From Bacillota bacterium (GTDB lineage Bacteria > Bacillota > UBA4882 > UBA8346), in the NCBI GenBank assembly GCA_023426245.1, contig JAFABB010000051.1, forward strand, positions 1 through 64,000: a DNA stretch of 64,000 nt. Direction: 5' to 3'. The position numbers were made by a program, and so were the translations under genes. The first letter of the stretch is position 1. Each line of letters opens with the position of its first letter. Below the pieces are notes generated by a model, which made no database searches, was not told where the DNA came from, and saw nothing but the letters and a program-made list of their open reading frames with translations. Positions 1 through 7,613 of this stretch are shown piece after piece.

Positions 1-115
1 ATAATAATCGGCATTCATTTATCAAGAATTTAAGGCGAAAAAGGTTTAATTCCAAATTTCAAACTTCGAACTTAGACCTTCACTCTTCAAACTTACTATA
101 AGGGAGGTATACCCC

Positions 116-403
116 ATGCTCACCGACAAAGATCTCGGCATCAAAAAATTTATCCTCAACCGGCTGGACCAAATTACTGACGAGGCTGAAGCCGACCCCG
201 AATACAAAAACTTAGGCGAGCGCCCAAATCAGTTACTGGAGCTGGCCGCCGTCAAATTACCGCTGGAAGATAAAGCATTGCTGGAGGAATACGACGACAT
301 CTGGTTTGCGCAGATCTGCCGCCGGGACGAGCTGATCTACAGCGCGGCGCTGATGGACGGGATATTAATTGGTTATTGGGTAGCAATGGTTGGCAAGGAA
401 TAG
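116..403 (+). CDS. small uncharacterised protein, intact copy
   Basis: Encodes 95 residues with a strong ribosome site (GGGAGG, 10 nt before the ATG). I do not recognise the family. The protein is acidic at the N-terminus and ends in a more hydrophobic stretch with an RRDELIYSAALMDG motif; no signal peptide or clear membrane segment is seen. A second, frameshifted copy lies 220 bp downstream (627-954) and shares the ribosome site, the first eight residues and the RRDELIYSAALMDG block, so the gene has been duplicated in tandem. Function unknown. Confidence 0.6.
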   Translation: MLTDKDLGIKKFILNRLDQITDEAEADPEYKNLGERPNQLLELAAVKLPLEDKALLEEYDDIWFAQICRRDELIYSAALMDGILIGYWVAMVGKE

Positions 404-490
404 ATAAAATAAAAGTATAATAACTGATTCACCGAAGATAACTTAATCGCTAGTCCCCTAAAAGCTTATAGGCTTCAAAGGCATCGGTTA

Positions 491-576
491 CTCTCCCCCT
501 CGAATGTGCATCTTTGAATTGAAAACCATTGGGGGAGAGCAAGAGAGAGGTCGTGGGAGGCATTTAAAGCCTCCCA
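491..576. other. two nested intergenic hairpins between the duplicated small genes
   Basis: A perfect 9-bp stem (CTCTCCCCC at 491-499 with GGGGGAGAG at 531-539) is followed by an 8-bp stem-loop at 554-576 (TGGGAGGC/GCCTCCCA, 7-nt loop). Neither has a clean T tract. They lie between the intact and broken copies of the small gene. The segment 542-560 recurs at 4182-4200, so this may be repeat-element structure rather than a terminator. Confidence 0.4.
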
Positions 577-626
577 TCGCCCAAAATTCGTTCCAATAAA
601 GACTTTAGTTTTAGGAGGTATACCTC

Positions 627-954
627 ATGCTCACCGACAAAGACCTCGGCATCCAAAAATTCATTCTCGATCGGATCACCCAGATCGATGAGGAGATTGT
701 CCAAAACGACCCCGAATATAAGGAAAGAGGCGAACGTCCCGGTGAACTTGCTGAAACTGGCTGCAGCCAAACTCTCCCCGGAAGACGGTATGCTGTTGAA
801 AGAGTATGTCAATACCTGCTTTGATCAGATCTGCCGCCGGGACGAGCTGATCTACAGCGCGGCGTTGATGGACGGGATCTTGTGCGCACATAATACGTGC
901 GACGGGTATTGGGTGGCCTTGATTGGACAAGGAGTAGATAAAATTAAAGTATGA
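627..954 (+). pseudogene. frameshifted tandem copy of the small gene at 116-403
   Basis: The ATG at 627 follows an AGGAGG ribosome site and begins with the same first eight residues as the upstream gene. Homology then jumps to the +1 frame near 738-745, just after a GERP motif. Seven bases stand where the intact copy has six, so this is a single-base insertion. After the jump the frame continues through LLKLAAAKL, EDGMLLKEY and RRDELIYSAALMDG to a stop at 952-954. The original frame ends early at 824. A short extra segment (CAHNTCDG) precedes the C-terminal block. The read could carry a sequencing error, so inactivation is not proven. Confidence 0.65.
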
Positions 955-1010
955 AGAAAGAAGTTTGAAAATCAAACCTGGGAAAATCCTTTTTTATTGC
1001 ATTCACAGAA

Positions 1011-1092
1011 GTTGCCAAAAAGAAAAATCAATCGAAATCGACTCCATATTTAAATCGAAAGTATCTACCGGCACTGATATTAAAATCCGTTT
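1011..1092. repeat. degenerate copy of the GTTGCAAAA-type intergenic element
   Basis: The stretch from GTTGCCAAAAAG through CTCCATATTTA to TTAAAATCC follows the same order of blocks as the inverted-repeat element at 40552-40660 (GTTGCAAAAAG, CTCCATATTTA, TTAAATCC). The right inverted end is missing here. The rest of 955-1330 holds the repeat at 1119-1176 and AT-rich DNA; I see no gene in it. Confidence 0.4.
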
Positions 1093-1118
1093 CATCCGTT
1101 GAATCCTGGTTCAGACGG

Positions 1119-1176
1119 TGTTTTAGGCGATAATAAAAAGCCCCTGAAATAGACAAGCCGGACTCCCGGCGGAAAA
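1119..1176. repeat. dispersed intergenic repeat, copy 1 (right half)
   Basis: The 24 bases at 1119-1142 are identical to 4205-4228, and a GACTCCCGGCGG block follows in both places. The second copy carries about 30 extra bases between these blocks. Together with 542-560 (identical over 19 nt to 4182-4200) it forms a composite repeat that is contiguous at 4182 but split here by the frameshifted small gene. Confidence 0.55.
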
Positions 1177-1330
1177 AATATTCAAATTATCCGAAAAATG
1201 AACATTTACCAATACAAGGATAAAAAATGAGTATTTTTTATATTCTTTTATGTTTTTTTTAAAAACCCTTGGGAGTTATTTTAAAATTATGATTTATAAT
1301 GGCTTCATCAAACCGAAAGGGGCAGTAAAC

Positions 1331-1999
1331 ATGGATAAAATAAAACTCATGGATCATGTGGTCAAGACGATGAAAGAGAAGAAAGGTTTTCAAGGCACCT
1401 TGAAAGCGGAGGCGAAAAGAGATCAAACTACGATTTTCCATATTGACCGGGAGTTTGCCAAAAATGGGGAAACCGGAGTAGCCAAAGTAAAAAGTGAAGC
1501 CGAGCTTAATTTTGATGGAAAAACCGTGAAACGCGAAAGCAACACCGAGATTAACCTGAAAGATTTCGATGAAACACAGCAGCCGGCCTTGATGAGGCTC
1601 ATCCGCTGGCGTCAAGGAATGCGATTTGGCGGTTTCAAGGAAGGCCTGAACAAGTTGGGCTTCTTCCTGAATCTCTTAAACAGCGCGCACCTGGAGGAGA
1701 GGGAAGATCATTCCTATAACCTTTCATTGAGTCTGGACGGTTTTCCGGAAGAGATCCGGGAAATCATCCAGGAGCGAATGGATCGCAGGGAATTGGGCCC
1801 ATACTTTGAAAATAGTCCGTTACAGGAATTGACCCAAAAAATTCAGTCCGTCAAGGATCTTACCATCAAGATGAATATGGTGATCAATAAGGATTTTGAA
1901 GTGGAAAGAATTGTCCGGGAATTTAGCGGAAAGCTGAAAGACGAAACCAATACGGAGCATCAATGGAATATGAACACCGAACTGAGTCTTGCATGGTAA
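1331..1999 (+). CDS. uncharacterised protein upstream of a two-component system
   Basis: Encodes 222 residues from the ATG at 1331, preceded by a GAAAGGGG ribosome site; an in-frame upstream extension to 1250 has no ribosome site. The protein is very rich in Lys and Glu and has alternating charged/hydrophobic stretches (residues 15-80 and 165-222) that look like long beta-strands. A helical central part holds an RLIRWRQGMRFGG motif. There is no signal peptide. I recognise no family. It ends 144 bp before the histidine kinase start, in the same direction, so it may share its transcript. Confidence 0.6.
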   Translation: MDKIKLMDHVVKTMKEKKGFQGTLKAEAKRDQTTIFHIDREFAKNGETGVAKVKSEAELNFDGKTVKRESNTEINLKDFDETQQPALMRLIRWRQGMRFGGFKEGLNKLGFFLNLLNSAHLEEREDHSYNLSLSLDGFPEEIREIIQERMDRRELGPYFENSPLQELTQKIQSVKDLTIKMNMVINKDFEVERIVREFSGKLKDETNTEHQWNMNTELSLAW

Positions 2000-2143
2000 A
2001 TACCCCAGTTCGCCGTTTCCGGCGGGTTAACTTTTGAATGCATGGGGCCTGGAAAGGGGGACGGTTCCCGCAAAGCCCCTCTCGTGCCGGACGGTATGAA
2101 TAATGTCCGATTGGGAAAGATTGAAGAGAAAAAGGATCAGCTT

Positions 2144-3367
2144 ATGAGGGTGTCTGGAGCAATCAAGCGTATCGTATCCGGCTTCCGGCGGCTCAGAAAT
2201 AAACGCCGCCGGAAACGGTATGAATTCATGAAGGAATGGATCAAGGGATATATGGAATATCACAGGCGGACGACGGAATCCCGGGGTAAATACCAGGAAT
2301 TTCATAGGTTTCACCGGCGTCTTCAGTATATCCGCCCGTTGGTCATCTTCATGAATTTGCTGTTCTGGTATTTCATGATCCAGTATTTGGGGATCCGGAT
2401 GTGGATCATTTTCATGGCCTCTTTGATCAGCCTCTTTGGGATCTATGAATTTTTTTTCCTGTGGCGTTTGGAAAAAAGGATCATCAACCCAATTGCCCAG
2501 TTAAAAAATGGGGTTGAGGAGATCGCCAAGGGCAATTACGGGGTGCGGATCGAATGCAATGTATTGTTAAATGACATCACCTTATTGGCGGCCTCTTTTA
2601 ATGACATGGCCAGCAAATTGCAGGAAAGCGAAAGAATGAAAGCCGGATATGAAGAAAACCGCCGGGAGTTGCTGGCGAACATTTCTCACGATCTGAAGAC
2701 GCCGATTACTTCCATTCAGGGTTATATTGAGGCGATCCTGGAAAGGCCCGACCGCCTGTCCGGGGAAGATGGCCGGAAATATCTGCAGATTATCTATCGC
2801 AATGCCGCCTATATGAATAAACTCATCGACGACTTGTTTCTCTTCTCTAAGCTGGACCTGGAGAAATTGGAGTTCCGATTTGAAACGATTGGAGTCCGGA
2901 ATTTCATGAATGATTTAATGGACGAATTTCGTTTTGAACTGGAAGAAAAACAGGTGCGCTTCGACTATGCCGACCACCTTGCCGCAGAATGCACGGTCAA
3001 GGTTGATCGTAAACGGATCCACCAGACGGTCCGGAACATTATTGGCAATGCCGTTAAATATGGGCCGGAAAAGGGCCTGACCATCGGAGCCGAACTCTCC
3101 CGGCAGGGCGATAAGGTGCGGCTCGCCATCGGGGATAATGGGCCGGGGATTTCTCCGGAGAGGATTCCTTTTATTTTCGACCGTTTTTACCGGATCGACT
3201 CCGAACGGACCAAGGATGTGATTAGCACCGGACTGGGCCTGGCGATCGCCAGGGAACTGGTGGAAGCTCATGGAGGGAGAATCACGGTTTCCAGCGCCTT
3301 GGGCGCGGGCAGTTGTTTTACCATTGAGCTTCCGGTGTTCAAGGACGGAGGGGAGGAACGGCTATGA
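2144..3367 (+). CDS. HAMP-containing sensor histidine kinase
   Basis: Membrane sensor kinase that would phosphorylate the regulator encoded next. I prefer the ATG at 2144 (407 residues; AAAGGA nine bases upstream); an in-frame ATG at 2042 has no ribosome site. A very basic cytoplasmic N-terminus (about residues 1-60) precedes two membrane segments (about 66-82 and 86-106) joined by only a few residues, so there is almost no extracellular sensor. This is the layout of intramembrane-sensing kinases. HAMP follows (about 110-165), then the H box SHDLKTP with His near 182, N box NIIGNAVKYG, DNGPGIS and GLGLAIA. The stop overlaps the next start (ATGA). Confidence 0.9.
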   Translation: MRVSGAIKRIVSGFRRLRNKRRRKRYEFMKEWIKGYMEYHRRTTESRGKYQEFHRFHRRLQYIRPLVIFMNLLFWYFMIQYLGIRMWIIFMASLISLFGIYEFFFLWRLEKRIINPIAQLKNGVEEIAKGNYGVRIECNVLLNDITLLAASFNDMASKLQESERMKAGYEENRRELLANISHDLKTPITSIQGYIEAILERPDRLSGEDGRKYLQIIYRNAAYMNKLIDDLFLFSKLDLEKLEFRFETIGVRNFMNDLMDEFRFELEEKQVRFDYADHLAAECTVKVDRKRIHQTVRNIIGNAVKYGPEKGLTIGAELSRQGDKVRLAIGDNGPGISPERIPFIFDRFYRIDSERTKDVISTGLGLAIARELVEAHGGRITVSSALGAGSCFTIELPVFKDGGEERL

Positions 3368-4071
3368 AACGGGTTTTAATCATTGAAGACGATACCAACA
3401 TTGCCGAACTGGAACGGGATTATTTACAGTTAAACGGGTATCGGCCGGAGATTGCGCCGGATGGGGATAAGGGTTTGAAAATGGCTCTTTCGGGCCAATA
3501 TGACGTCATGGTGATCGATTTGATGTTACCCGGTAAAGACGGCCTTGTGATCGTCAAGGAAGTGCGGAAAAAACAGGAAATCCCGATGATTATCGTTTCC
3601 GCTCGGAGTGAAGACATTGATAAAATCAGGGGTCTGGAAAATGGGGCGGATGATTATCTAACCAAACCGTTCAGTCCAGCCGAACTGGCGGCCAGGATTA
3701 AATCCCATTTGAAAAGGTATGACCGGCTTAAAGGAAATGATACGGCTGGTGAAGTGATCAATCATAAGGGTTTAGAGATTAATACGGCTTCTCATAAAGT
3801 TTTTGTGAGCGGCCGGGAAACTCAGCTGACTGCCAGGGAATATGAACTTCTGGTGTTTCTGGCATCCAATCCGAACATCGTTTTTACTAAGGAGCAACTG
3901 TTTGATTCGGTATGGGGTGATGAATACTATGGAGATTCGGCTACCGTATCCGTTCATATTCAAAAAATCCGTAAAAAAATTGAAAAAGATCCGGCCGATC
4001 CGGAATTGATTGAAACTCTGTGGGGAACGGGTTACCGTTTTAATTCCCCTACCTATTCCTTCCGGTCATAA
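3364..4071 (+). CDS. OmpR/PhoB-family response regulator
   Basis: Encodes 235 residues. The receiver domain (1-115) shows the acidic pair at residues 9-10, phospho-acceptor Asp52 (VIDLMLPGKDG) and Lys101 (YLTKPF). A winged-helix DNA-binding domain follows (about 135-230, with LTAREYELL and the VSVHIQKIRKKI recognition-helix region). It overlaps the kinase by four bases, so the two are translationally coupled partners. Targets are unknown. An intrinsic terminator follows at 4107. Confidence 0.93.
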   Translation: MKRVLIIEDDTNIAELERDYLQLNGYRPEIAPDGDKGLKMALSGQYDVMVIDLMLPGKDGLVIVKEVRKKQEIPMIIVSARSEDIDKIRGLENGADDYLTKPFSPAELAARIKSHLKRYDRLKGNDTAGEVINHKGLEINTASHKVFVSGRETQLTAREYELLVFLASNPNIVFTKEQLFDSVWGDEYYGDSATVSVHIQKIRKKIEKDPADPELIETLWGTGYRFNSPTYSFRS

Positions 4072-4106
4072 TGTCCTTTGCAAGATACTCAGGAAATTCA
4101 TCATTA

Positions 4107-4161
4107 AAAGGGGATGACCTCAAAAGTAAAATTTTTGGTCAGCCCCTTTGATTTTTATTTT
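4107..4161 (+). terminator. intrinsic terminator of the kinase/regulator operon
   Basis: A 13-bp stem with one mismatch (4107-4119 with 4137-4149; AAAGGGG pairs with CCCCTTT) is followed by GATTTTTATTTT. Confidence 0.8.
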
Positions 4162-4181
4162 CCCTCCTTGGGACAGCCCCG

Positions 4182-4287
4182 AGAGAGAGGTCGTGGGAGG
4201 GCGATGTTTTAGGCGATAATAAAAAGCCGTAAAAATAGACAAATATCCGATATCAAGAAAAGGTTGCAAGCCAGAGACTCCCGGCGG
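4182..4287. repeat. dispersed intergenic repeat, contiguous copy
   Basis: Bases 4182-4200 match 542-560 exactly, 4205-4228 match 1119-1142 exactly, and GACTCCCGGCGG near 4276-4287 matches 1160-1171. Here the two halves lie side by side. The remaining stretch to 4486 is AT-rich and carries a TATAAT at 4437-4442, a candidate -10 box for the gene at 4487 with no convincing -35. Confidence 0.55.
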
Positions 4288-4486
4288 AAGATTAATGAAT
4301 GACAAATTATCTTGAATAACAAAATGGATATCAACGGGAAACGATCTTGAATAAGACCGGCAGCCTGAATATGGGCAAATATGAATTCCCTTGATTTACC
4401 AAACGATATATTATTTTATATACTTGTAAATTAAAGTATAATAGTAACAAATTCACATTCAATACATATTTAGGAGCTGGTATACT

Positions 4487-5812
4487 ATGGATTCCAAAGG
4501 ACTTATTATCATGATCGGCGCTTTACTCTTTTTTTTCATCCCGACACCAATCATTACTTCAATTTCACCCGATAGTGGGACAAACAGTGGTCTGGTTCAT
4601 GTGGTGATCAACGGGGAGAAGTTTGATGAAAACCTTACCGTTAAATTGGCCATGGAGGGACAGGAAGATATTGAGGGCCGGAATGTACAGGTTATTTCTT
4701 CCAATAAAATTACCTGTTCTTTTGATTTGAAAGATCAACAAGTTGGGAAATGGAACGTGGTCGTCCGTAACAAACTGATAAAGTCGGCCGCCTTGAAAGG
4801 CGGTTTTACGATAACCGCTCCTGCTCCCAAGGTTAGGGAGATTGTTCCGAAACGGGCTTATCATAACACTACGGTGATTGTGGAGATCAAAGGAGCCTCT
4901 TTTAAAACCGGGGCGGCGGTAATGCTTATCAACCGGCAAATGAATATCGGGGCCGCTAGTGTTACAGTGGTTTCCGATTCCTTAATTACCTGCGAATTTA
5001 ATCTAAACGACGCCGTTATCGGAGTTTATGATGTGAAAGTGGTTAATGGTGACGGGGCCTCCGGGATATTGGCCAACGGTTTTAGTGTTGAGGATTTGCC
5101 AAAGCCGGTGATCAAAGTGAAACCGGTGATCGAAGGGATTGATCCGGATAGAGGCTTTAATAACGGCATGATTTTAACGAAGATCGCCGGCAGCAATTTT
5201 GAACCGGGCAGTACCGTTAAATTGAGCCGCGATGGCCGGCTCGAAATCCCGGGTTTAAACACCAAAGTGGTGGATTCCACCCAAATAAGCAGTTTCTTTG
5301 ATATTGCCGGGAAGCCGGAAGGACAATATGATCTCGAAGTGACCAGCCCTTCCGGACAAAAAGCCATTTTAGAGAAGGGGTTTACGGTAGAACGCTTCAC
5401 GCCGAACTCTCTGGAACTCAACAAATCATTGAAAGCAGTCTATTTTGATCTCAATCAAGCCGAGCTGCGCCGTGATCAGTTTTCTTCTCTGGATGCAGAT
5501 TTGGCGATATTGAAAAAATATTCCGCGTTATATATCCTCTTAGGCGGGCACGCCGATGAACGGGGGAGTATCGGTTATAATCTCGATTTATCGGAGAGAA
5601 GGGCGAGCGCTATCAAGAAATACTTACTGGAAAAAGGAATTGCTCCGAAACGGATTACGATTTACGCCTATGGGAAAGAATTCCCGCTCAAAAAAGGCCA
5701 TACCGAATCTTCATGGTGGCAAAACCGGAGAGTTGACGTCATGGTCTGGGAGGCGCCGCCCACCAAAGTGCAAGGGCTCGAAGGAATTGACGAATCCGGC
5801 AGGAGAAAATAG
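4487..5812 (+). CDS. secreted IPT/TIG-repeat protein with C-terminal OmpA/Pal-like domain
   Basis: Encodes 441 residues. An N-terminal hydrophobic segment (about 5-25) acts as signal or anchor. Three tandem Ig-like IPT/TIG domains follow, each opening with an I-x-P-x-x-G/A motif (about 24-110, 112-200, 212-305). The C-terminal 110 residues match the OmpA/Pal peptidoglycan-binding fold, with YFDLNQAELR, GGHADERGS, YNLDLSERRA and NRRVDV motifs. It is likely exported and binds the cell wall. Pal-type domains are typical of diderm bacteria, which makes this informative about the envelope. There is no lipobox. Flanked by terminators, so probably monocistronic. Confidence 0.85.
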   Translation: MDSKGLIIMIGALLFFFIPTPIITSISPDSGTNSGLVHVVINGEKFDENLTVKLAMEGQEDIEGRNVQVISSNKITCSFDLKDQQVGKWNVVVRNKLIKSAALKGGFTITAPAPKVREIVPKRAYHNTTVIVEIKGASFKTGAAVMLINRQMNIGAASVTVVSDSLITCEFNLNDAVIGVYDVKVVNGDGASGILANGFSVEDLPKPVIKVKPVIEGIDPDRGFNNGMILTKIAGSNFEPGSTVKLSRDGRLEIPGLNTKVVDSTQISSFFDIAGKPEGQYDLEVTSPSGQKAILEKGFTVERFTPNSLELNKSLKAVYFDLNQAELRRDQFSSLDADLAILKKYSALYILLGGHADERGSIGYNLDLSERRASAIKKYLLEKGIAPKRITIYAYGKEFPLKKGHTESSWWQNRRVDVMVWEAPPTKVQGLEGIDESGRRK

Positions 5813-5835
5813 AACATCAATGAATTGAAAATAGT

Positions 5836-5877
5836 TTGAATCAAAAAAACGGCCTGCAGGCCGTTTTTTTGATTCAA
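5836..5877. terminator. perfect palindromic bidirectional terminator
   Basis: A 42-nt perfect palindrome: an A7/T7 tract flanks a CGGCC/GGCCG core, with TTGAATC/GATTCAA at the ends. It lies between convergent genes (the IPT-OmpA gene ending at 5812 and the TetR gene ending at 6009) and has T runs on both strands, so it should terminate in both directions. Confidence 0.9.
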
Positions 5878-6008
5878 CATCCCCTGAAGACTTATTACAT
5901 CTCCGGTAAACGCTTATTCAGCCTAGCCGGTTTGAAGCAATTGCATTGGCGAATTTCTTTAACAAGGGACATCCTGAGTATGGCGATATTCCCAAAGCAT
6001 GAATTCTT

Positions 6009-6554
6009 TCAAAGAGCCGTAAATCCATTTTTTACTTTATAAGCCAGGGCAGAAACGGTTTGGTGATCAATTTCGGTAAATTCATGTTGTTCCAGTAAAC
6101 TCATAATGCCGCTCATGATAAACGAAACCGTGCAGCGGAATATTTTGTCCTTTTGATCCTCGACGCCGGCTTTTGCCAATACTCTCTCAATGATCAGTTG
6201 CTTCAGTTTGCAGGAACTCGAAGCCAGACTGGGAGATTTAAGAAACGGCACGTAAATGTGTTTATTCCTATCAAACATCCTGATGATGTCATCCAAAATA
6301 ACCTCAAAGTTCACAATCATCTCTTCAAAGCGGTAAGGGGCAATTACTTCACAGAATTCATCAACAATAGTATCCCGGATACAGTCGGCGCAATCATAAA
6401 TATCTTGATAATGCAAATAAAAGGTACTCTTGTTGATATCCGCGGTCTCACAGAGGCTTTTTACAGTAATATGATCCATACTTTTTTCGGATAATAATTT
6501 TGCAAAAGCAAGTTGAATAGCTTGTTTGGTTTTTTTGATCCGACGGTCTTCCAT
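6009..6554 (-). CDS. TetR/AcrR-family transcriptional regulator
   Basis: Encodes 181 residues. The N-terminal helix-turn-helix (about 8-55) has the family pattern TKQAIQLAFAKLL ... ITVKSLCETADINKSTFYLHY. The C-terminal helical ligand domain (about 70-181) resembles those of the DhaS-like Firmicutes subgroup. It is divergent from the flavin reductase at 6882. The intergenic region holds two sites sharing TAGAC (6573-6581 and 6655-6668), plausible operators, so it probably represses itself and the reductase. The ligand cannot be told. Confidence 0.9.
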   Translation of the reverse strand: MEDRRIKKTKQAIQLAFAKLLSEKSMDHITVKSLCETADINKSTFYLHYQDIYDCADCIRDTIVDEFCEVIAPYRFEEMIVNFEVILDDIIRMFDRNKHIYVPFLKSPSLASSSCKLKQLIIERVLAKAGVEDQKDKIFRCTVSFIMSGIMSLLEQHEFTEIDHQTVSALAYKVKNGFTAL

Positions 6555-6626
6555 GATGATGCTCCCCCTTTATAGACGTCTCGGCTCTATCCGTTGAATT
6601 ATCGACTTTCGGCTTGATATTGCCGG

Positions 6627-6668
6627 TTGTTTACCTTTGAATCGAATAATATAATAGACTCGTGTCTA
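6627..6668 (+). promoter_or_regulatory. sigma-A promoter with overlapping putative TetR operator
   Basis: The -35 TTGTTT (6627-6632), a 17-bp spacer and -10 TATAAT (6650-6655) point toward the flavin reductase. The inverted repeat TAGAC-TCGT-GTCTA (6655-6668) starts at the last base of the -10 and covers the expected start site, where repressor binding would block initiation. A related palindrome, AGACGTCT (6574-6581), lies just upstream of the tetR start. Confidence 0.6.
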
Positions 6669-6732
6669 AAATTAGATTTTAATTGATTACTGGAATTGTG
6701 TCAAGAATTATCCGTGAAAGGGGGAGTATCCG

Positions 6733-6834
6733 ATGATAGAAGCATTTTTAGAAGGTAAAGTAGAGAAAACCCCACTAAAAATGCTATTACGGAAAAATTT
6801 TCAGACCATAAGATTTATCACCTTCATCGAGTGA
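6733..6834 (+). CDS. possible 33-residue leader or relic ORF
   Basis: The ATG at 6733 follows a GAAAGGGGGAG ribosome site at good spacing and is read for 33 codons to a TGA at 6832-6834. The following bases in another frame (from 6835) read EFVTVVKKFEEMGLSK then stop, which looks like the end of a normal protein. The two pieces could therefore be the remains of a gene broken by small indels. No family recognised. Confidence 0.3.
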   Translation: MIEAFLEGKVEKTPLKMLLRKNFQTIRFITFIE

Positions 6835-6881
6835 GAGTTTGTAACGGTTGTAAAAAAATTCGAAGAAATGGGGTTATCAAA

Positions 6882-7478
6882 ATGAGCAAAAGAATCATGG
6901 AAAATTTGAATGTATCCCCGTTACCGGAGCCTACAGTGCTGGTAACGGTGAAAACAGATGAGCAGGATCCCAATATTATTACCATCGCTTGGACCGGTGT
7001 TTTGAGCCATCATCCGAATATGGTTTATATCGCTGTGCACCCTGCAAGATACTCTCATTCCATGGTAAGGGAGTCCATGGAATATGTCATCAATATACCA
7101 TCCGAAAATATCGCTAAAGCCGTCGATTACTGCGGAACTGTCTCAGGCAGAAGTGTAAATAAATTTTTGAAAACCGGATTAACTCCCGTACCGGCAAGTA
7201 TTGTCAAAGCACCTCTCATCAAGGAATGTTTGATAAATATGGAATGCAAGGTAAAAGATATTTTAAATTATGGCAGCCACGATATATTTGTCGGCGAATT
7301 GGTGGCTGTGCATTTTGATGAGGCTGTGCTCAACGATGATGGCGGCCCGGACCCGGCTAAGATTAAACCTTACAGTTACACCTTGGGGGAGTACCGCTTG
7401 ATGGGAGAAAAACTGGGAGTGGCAGGTTATAGTAAAAGCTTTGAACTTCCAGAGATGGGCAGGGAGTTGATAAAATAA
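6882..7478 (+). CDS. flavin reductase family (FMN-binding split-barrel) protein
   Basis: Encodes 198 residues from the ATG at 6882; the in-frame GTG at 6831 lies inside a preceding short ORF. It matches the flavin-reductase-like family: PEPTVLVTVKTDEQDPNIITIAWTG near the start, the HPNMVYIAVHPARYS strand, VINIPSENIAKAVDYCGTVSGRSVNKF, and a CLINMECKVKD strand. Members bind FMN and reduce flavins or serve as small redox partners; the exact substrate is unknown. It is divergent from the TetR gene and likely its target. Confidence 0.85.
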   Translation: MSKRIMENLNVSPLPEPTVLVTVKTDEQDPNIITIAWTGVLSHHPNMVYIAVHPARYSHSMVRESMEYVINIPSENIAKAVDYCGTVSGRSVNKFLKTGLTPVPASIVKAPLIKECLINMECKVKDILNYGSHDIFVGELVAVHFDEAVLNDDGGPDPAKIKPYSYTLGEYRLMGEKLGVAGYSKSFELPEMGRELIK

Positions 7479-7613
7479 AAGTTCATGGCAAAAAGCGAAA
7501 GGGAGAAAGAAATGCCTCCAACGGTTTTTTCTTCAATCCAATTCGATTCAACGGAAGGAATTTGCATGAAAATACCGAATTAAAAATGAATTAATTGTTT
7601 TTTGGAGGTTGTC

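Noticed and set aside
564..975. Minus-strand frames of 82 and 99 codons opposite the small-gene copy
   Set aside because: They are antisense to a recognisable duplicate and have no ribosome site or family motif.
6153..6494. Plus-strand 113-codon frame inside the TetR gene
   Set aside because: It is antisense to a clear TetR-family protein and lacks a ribosome site.
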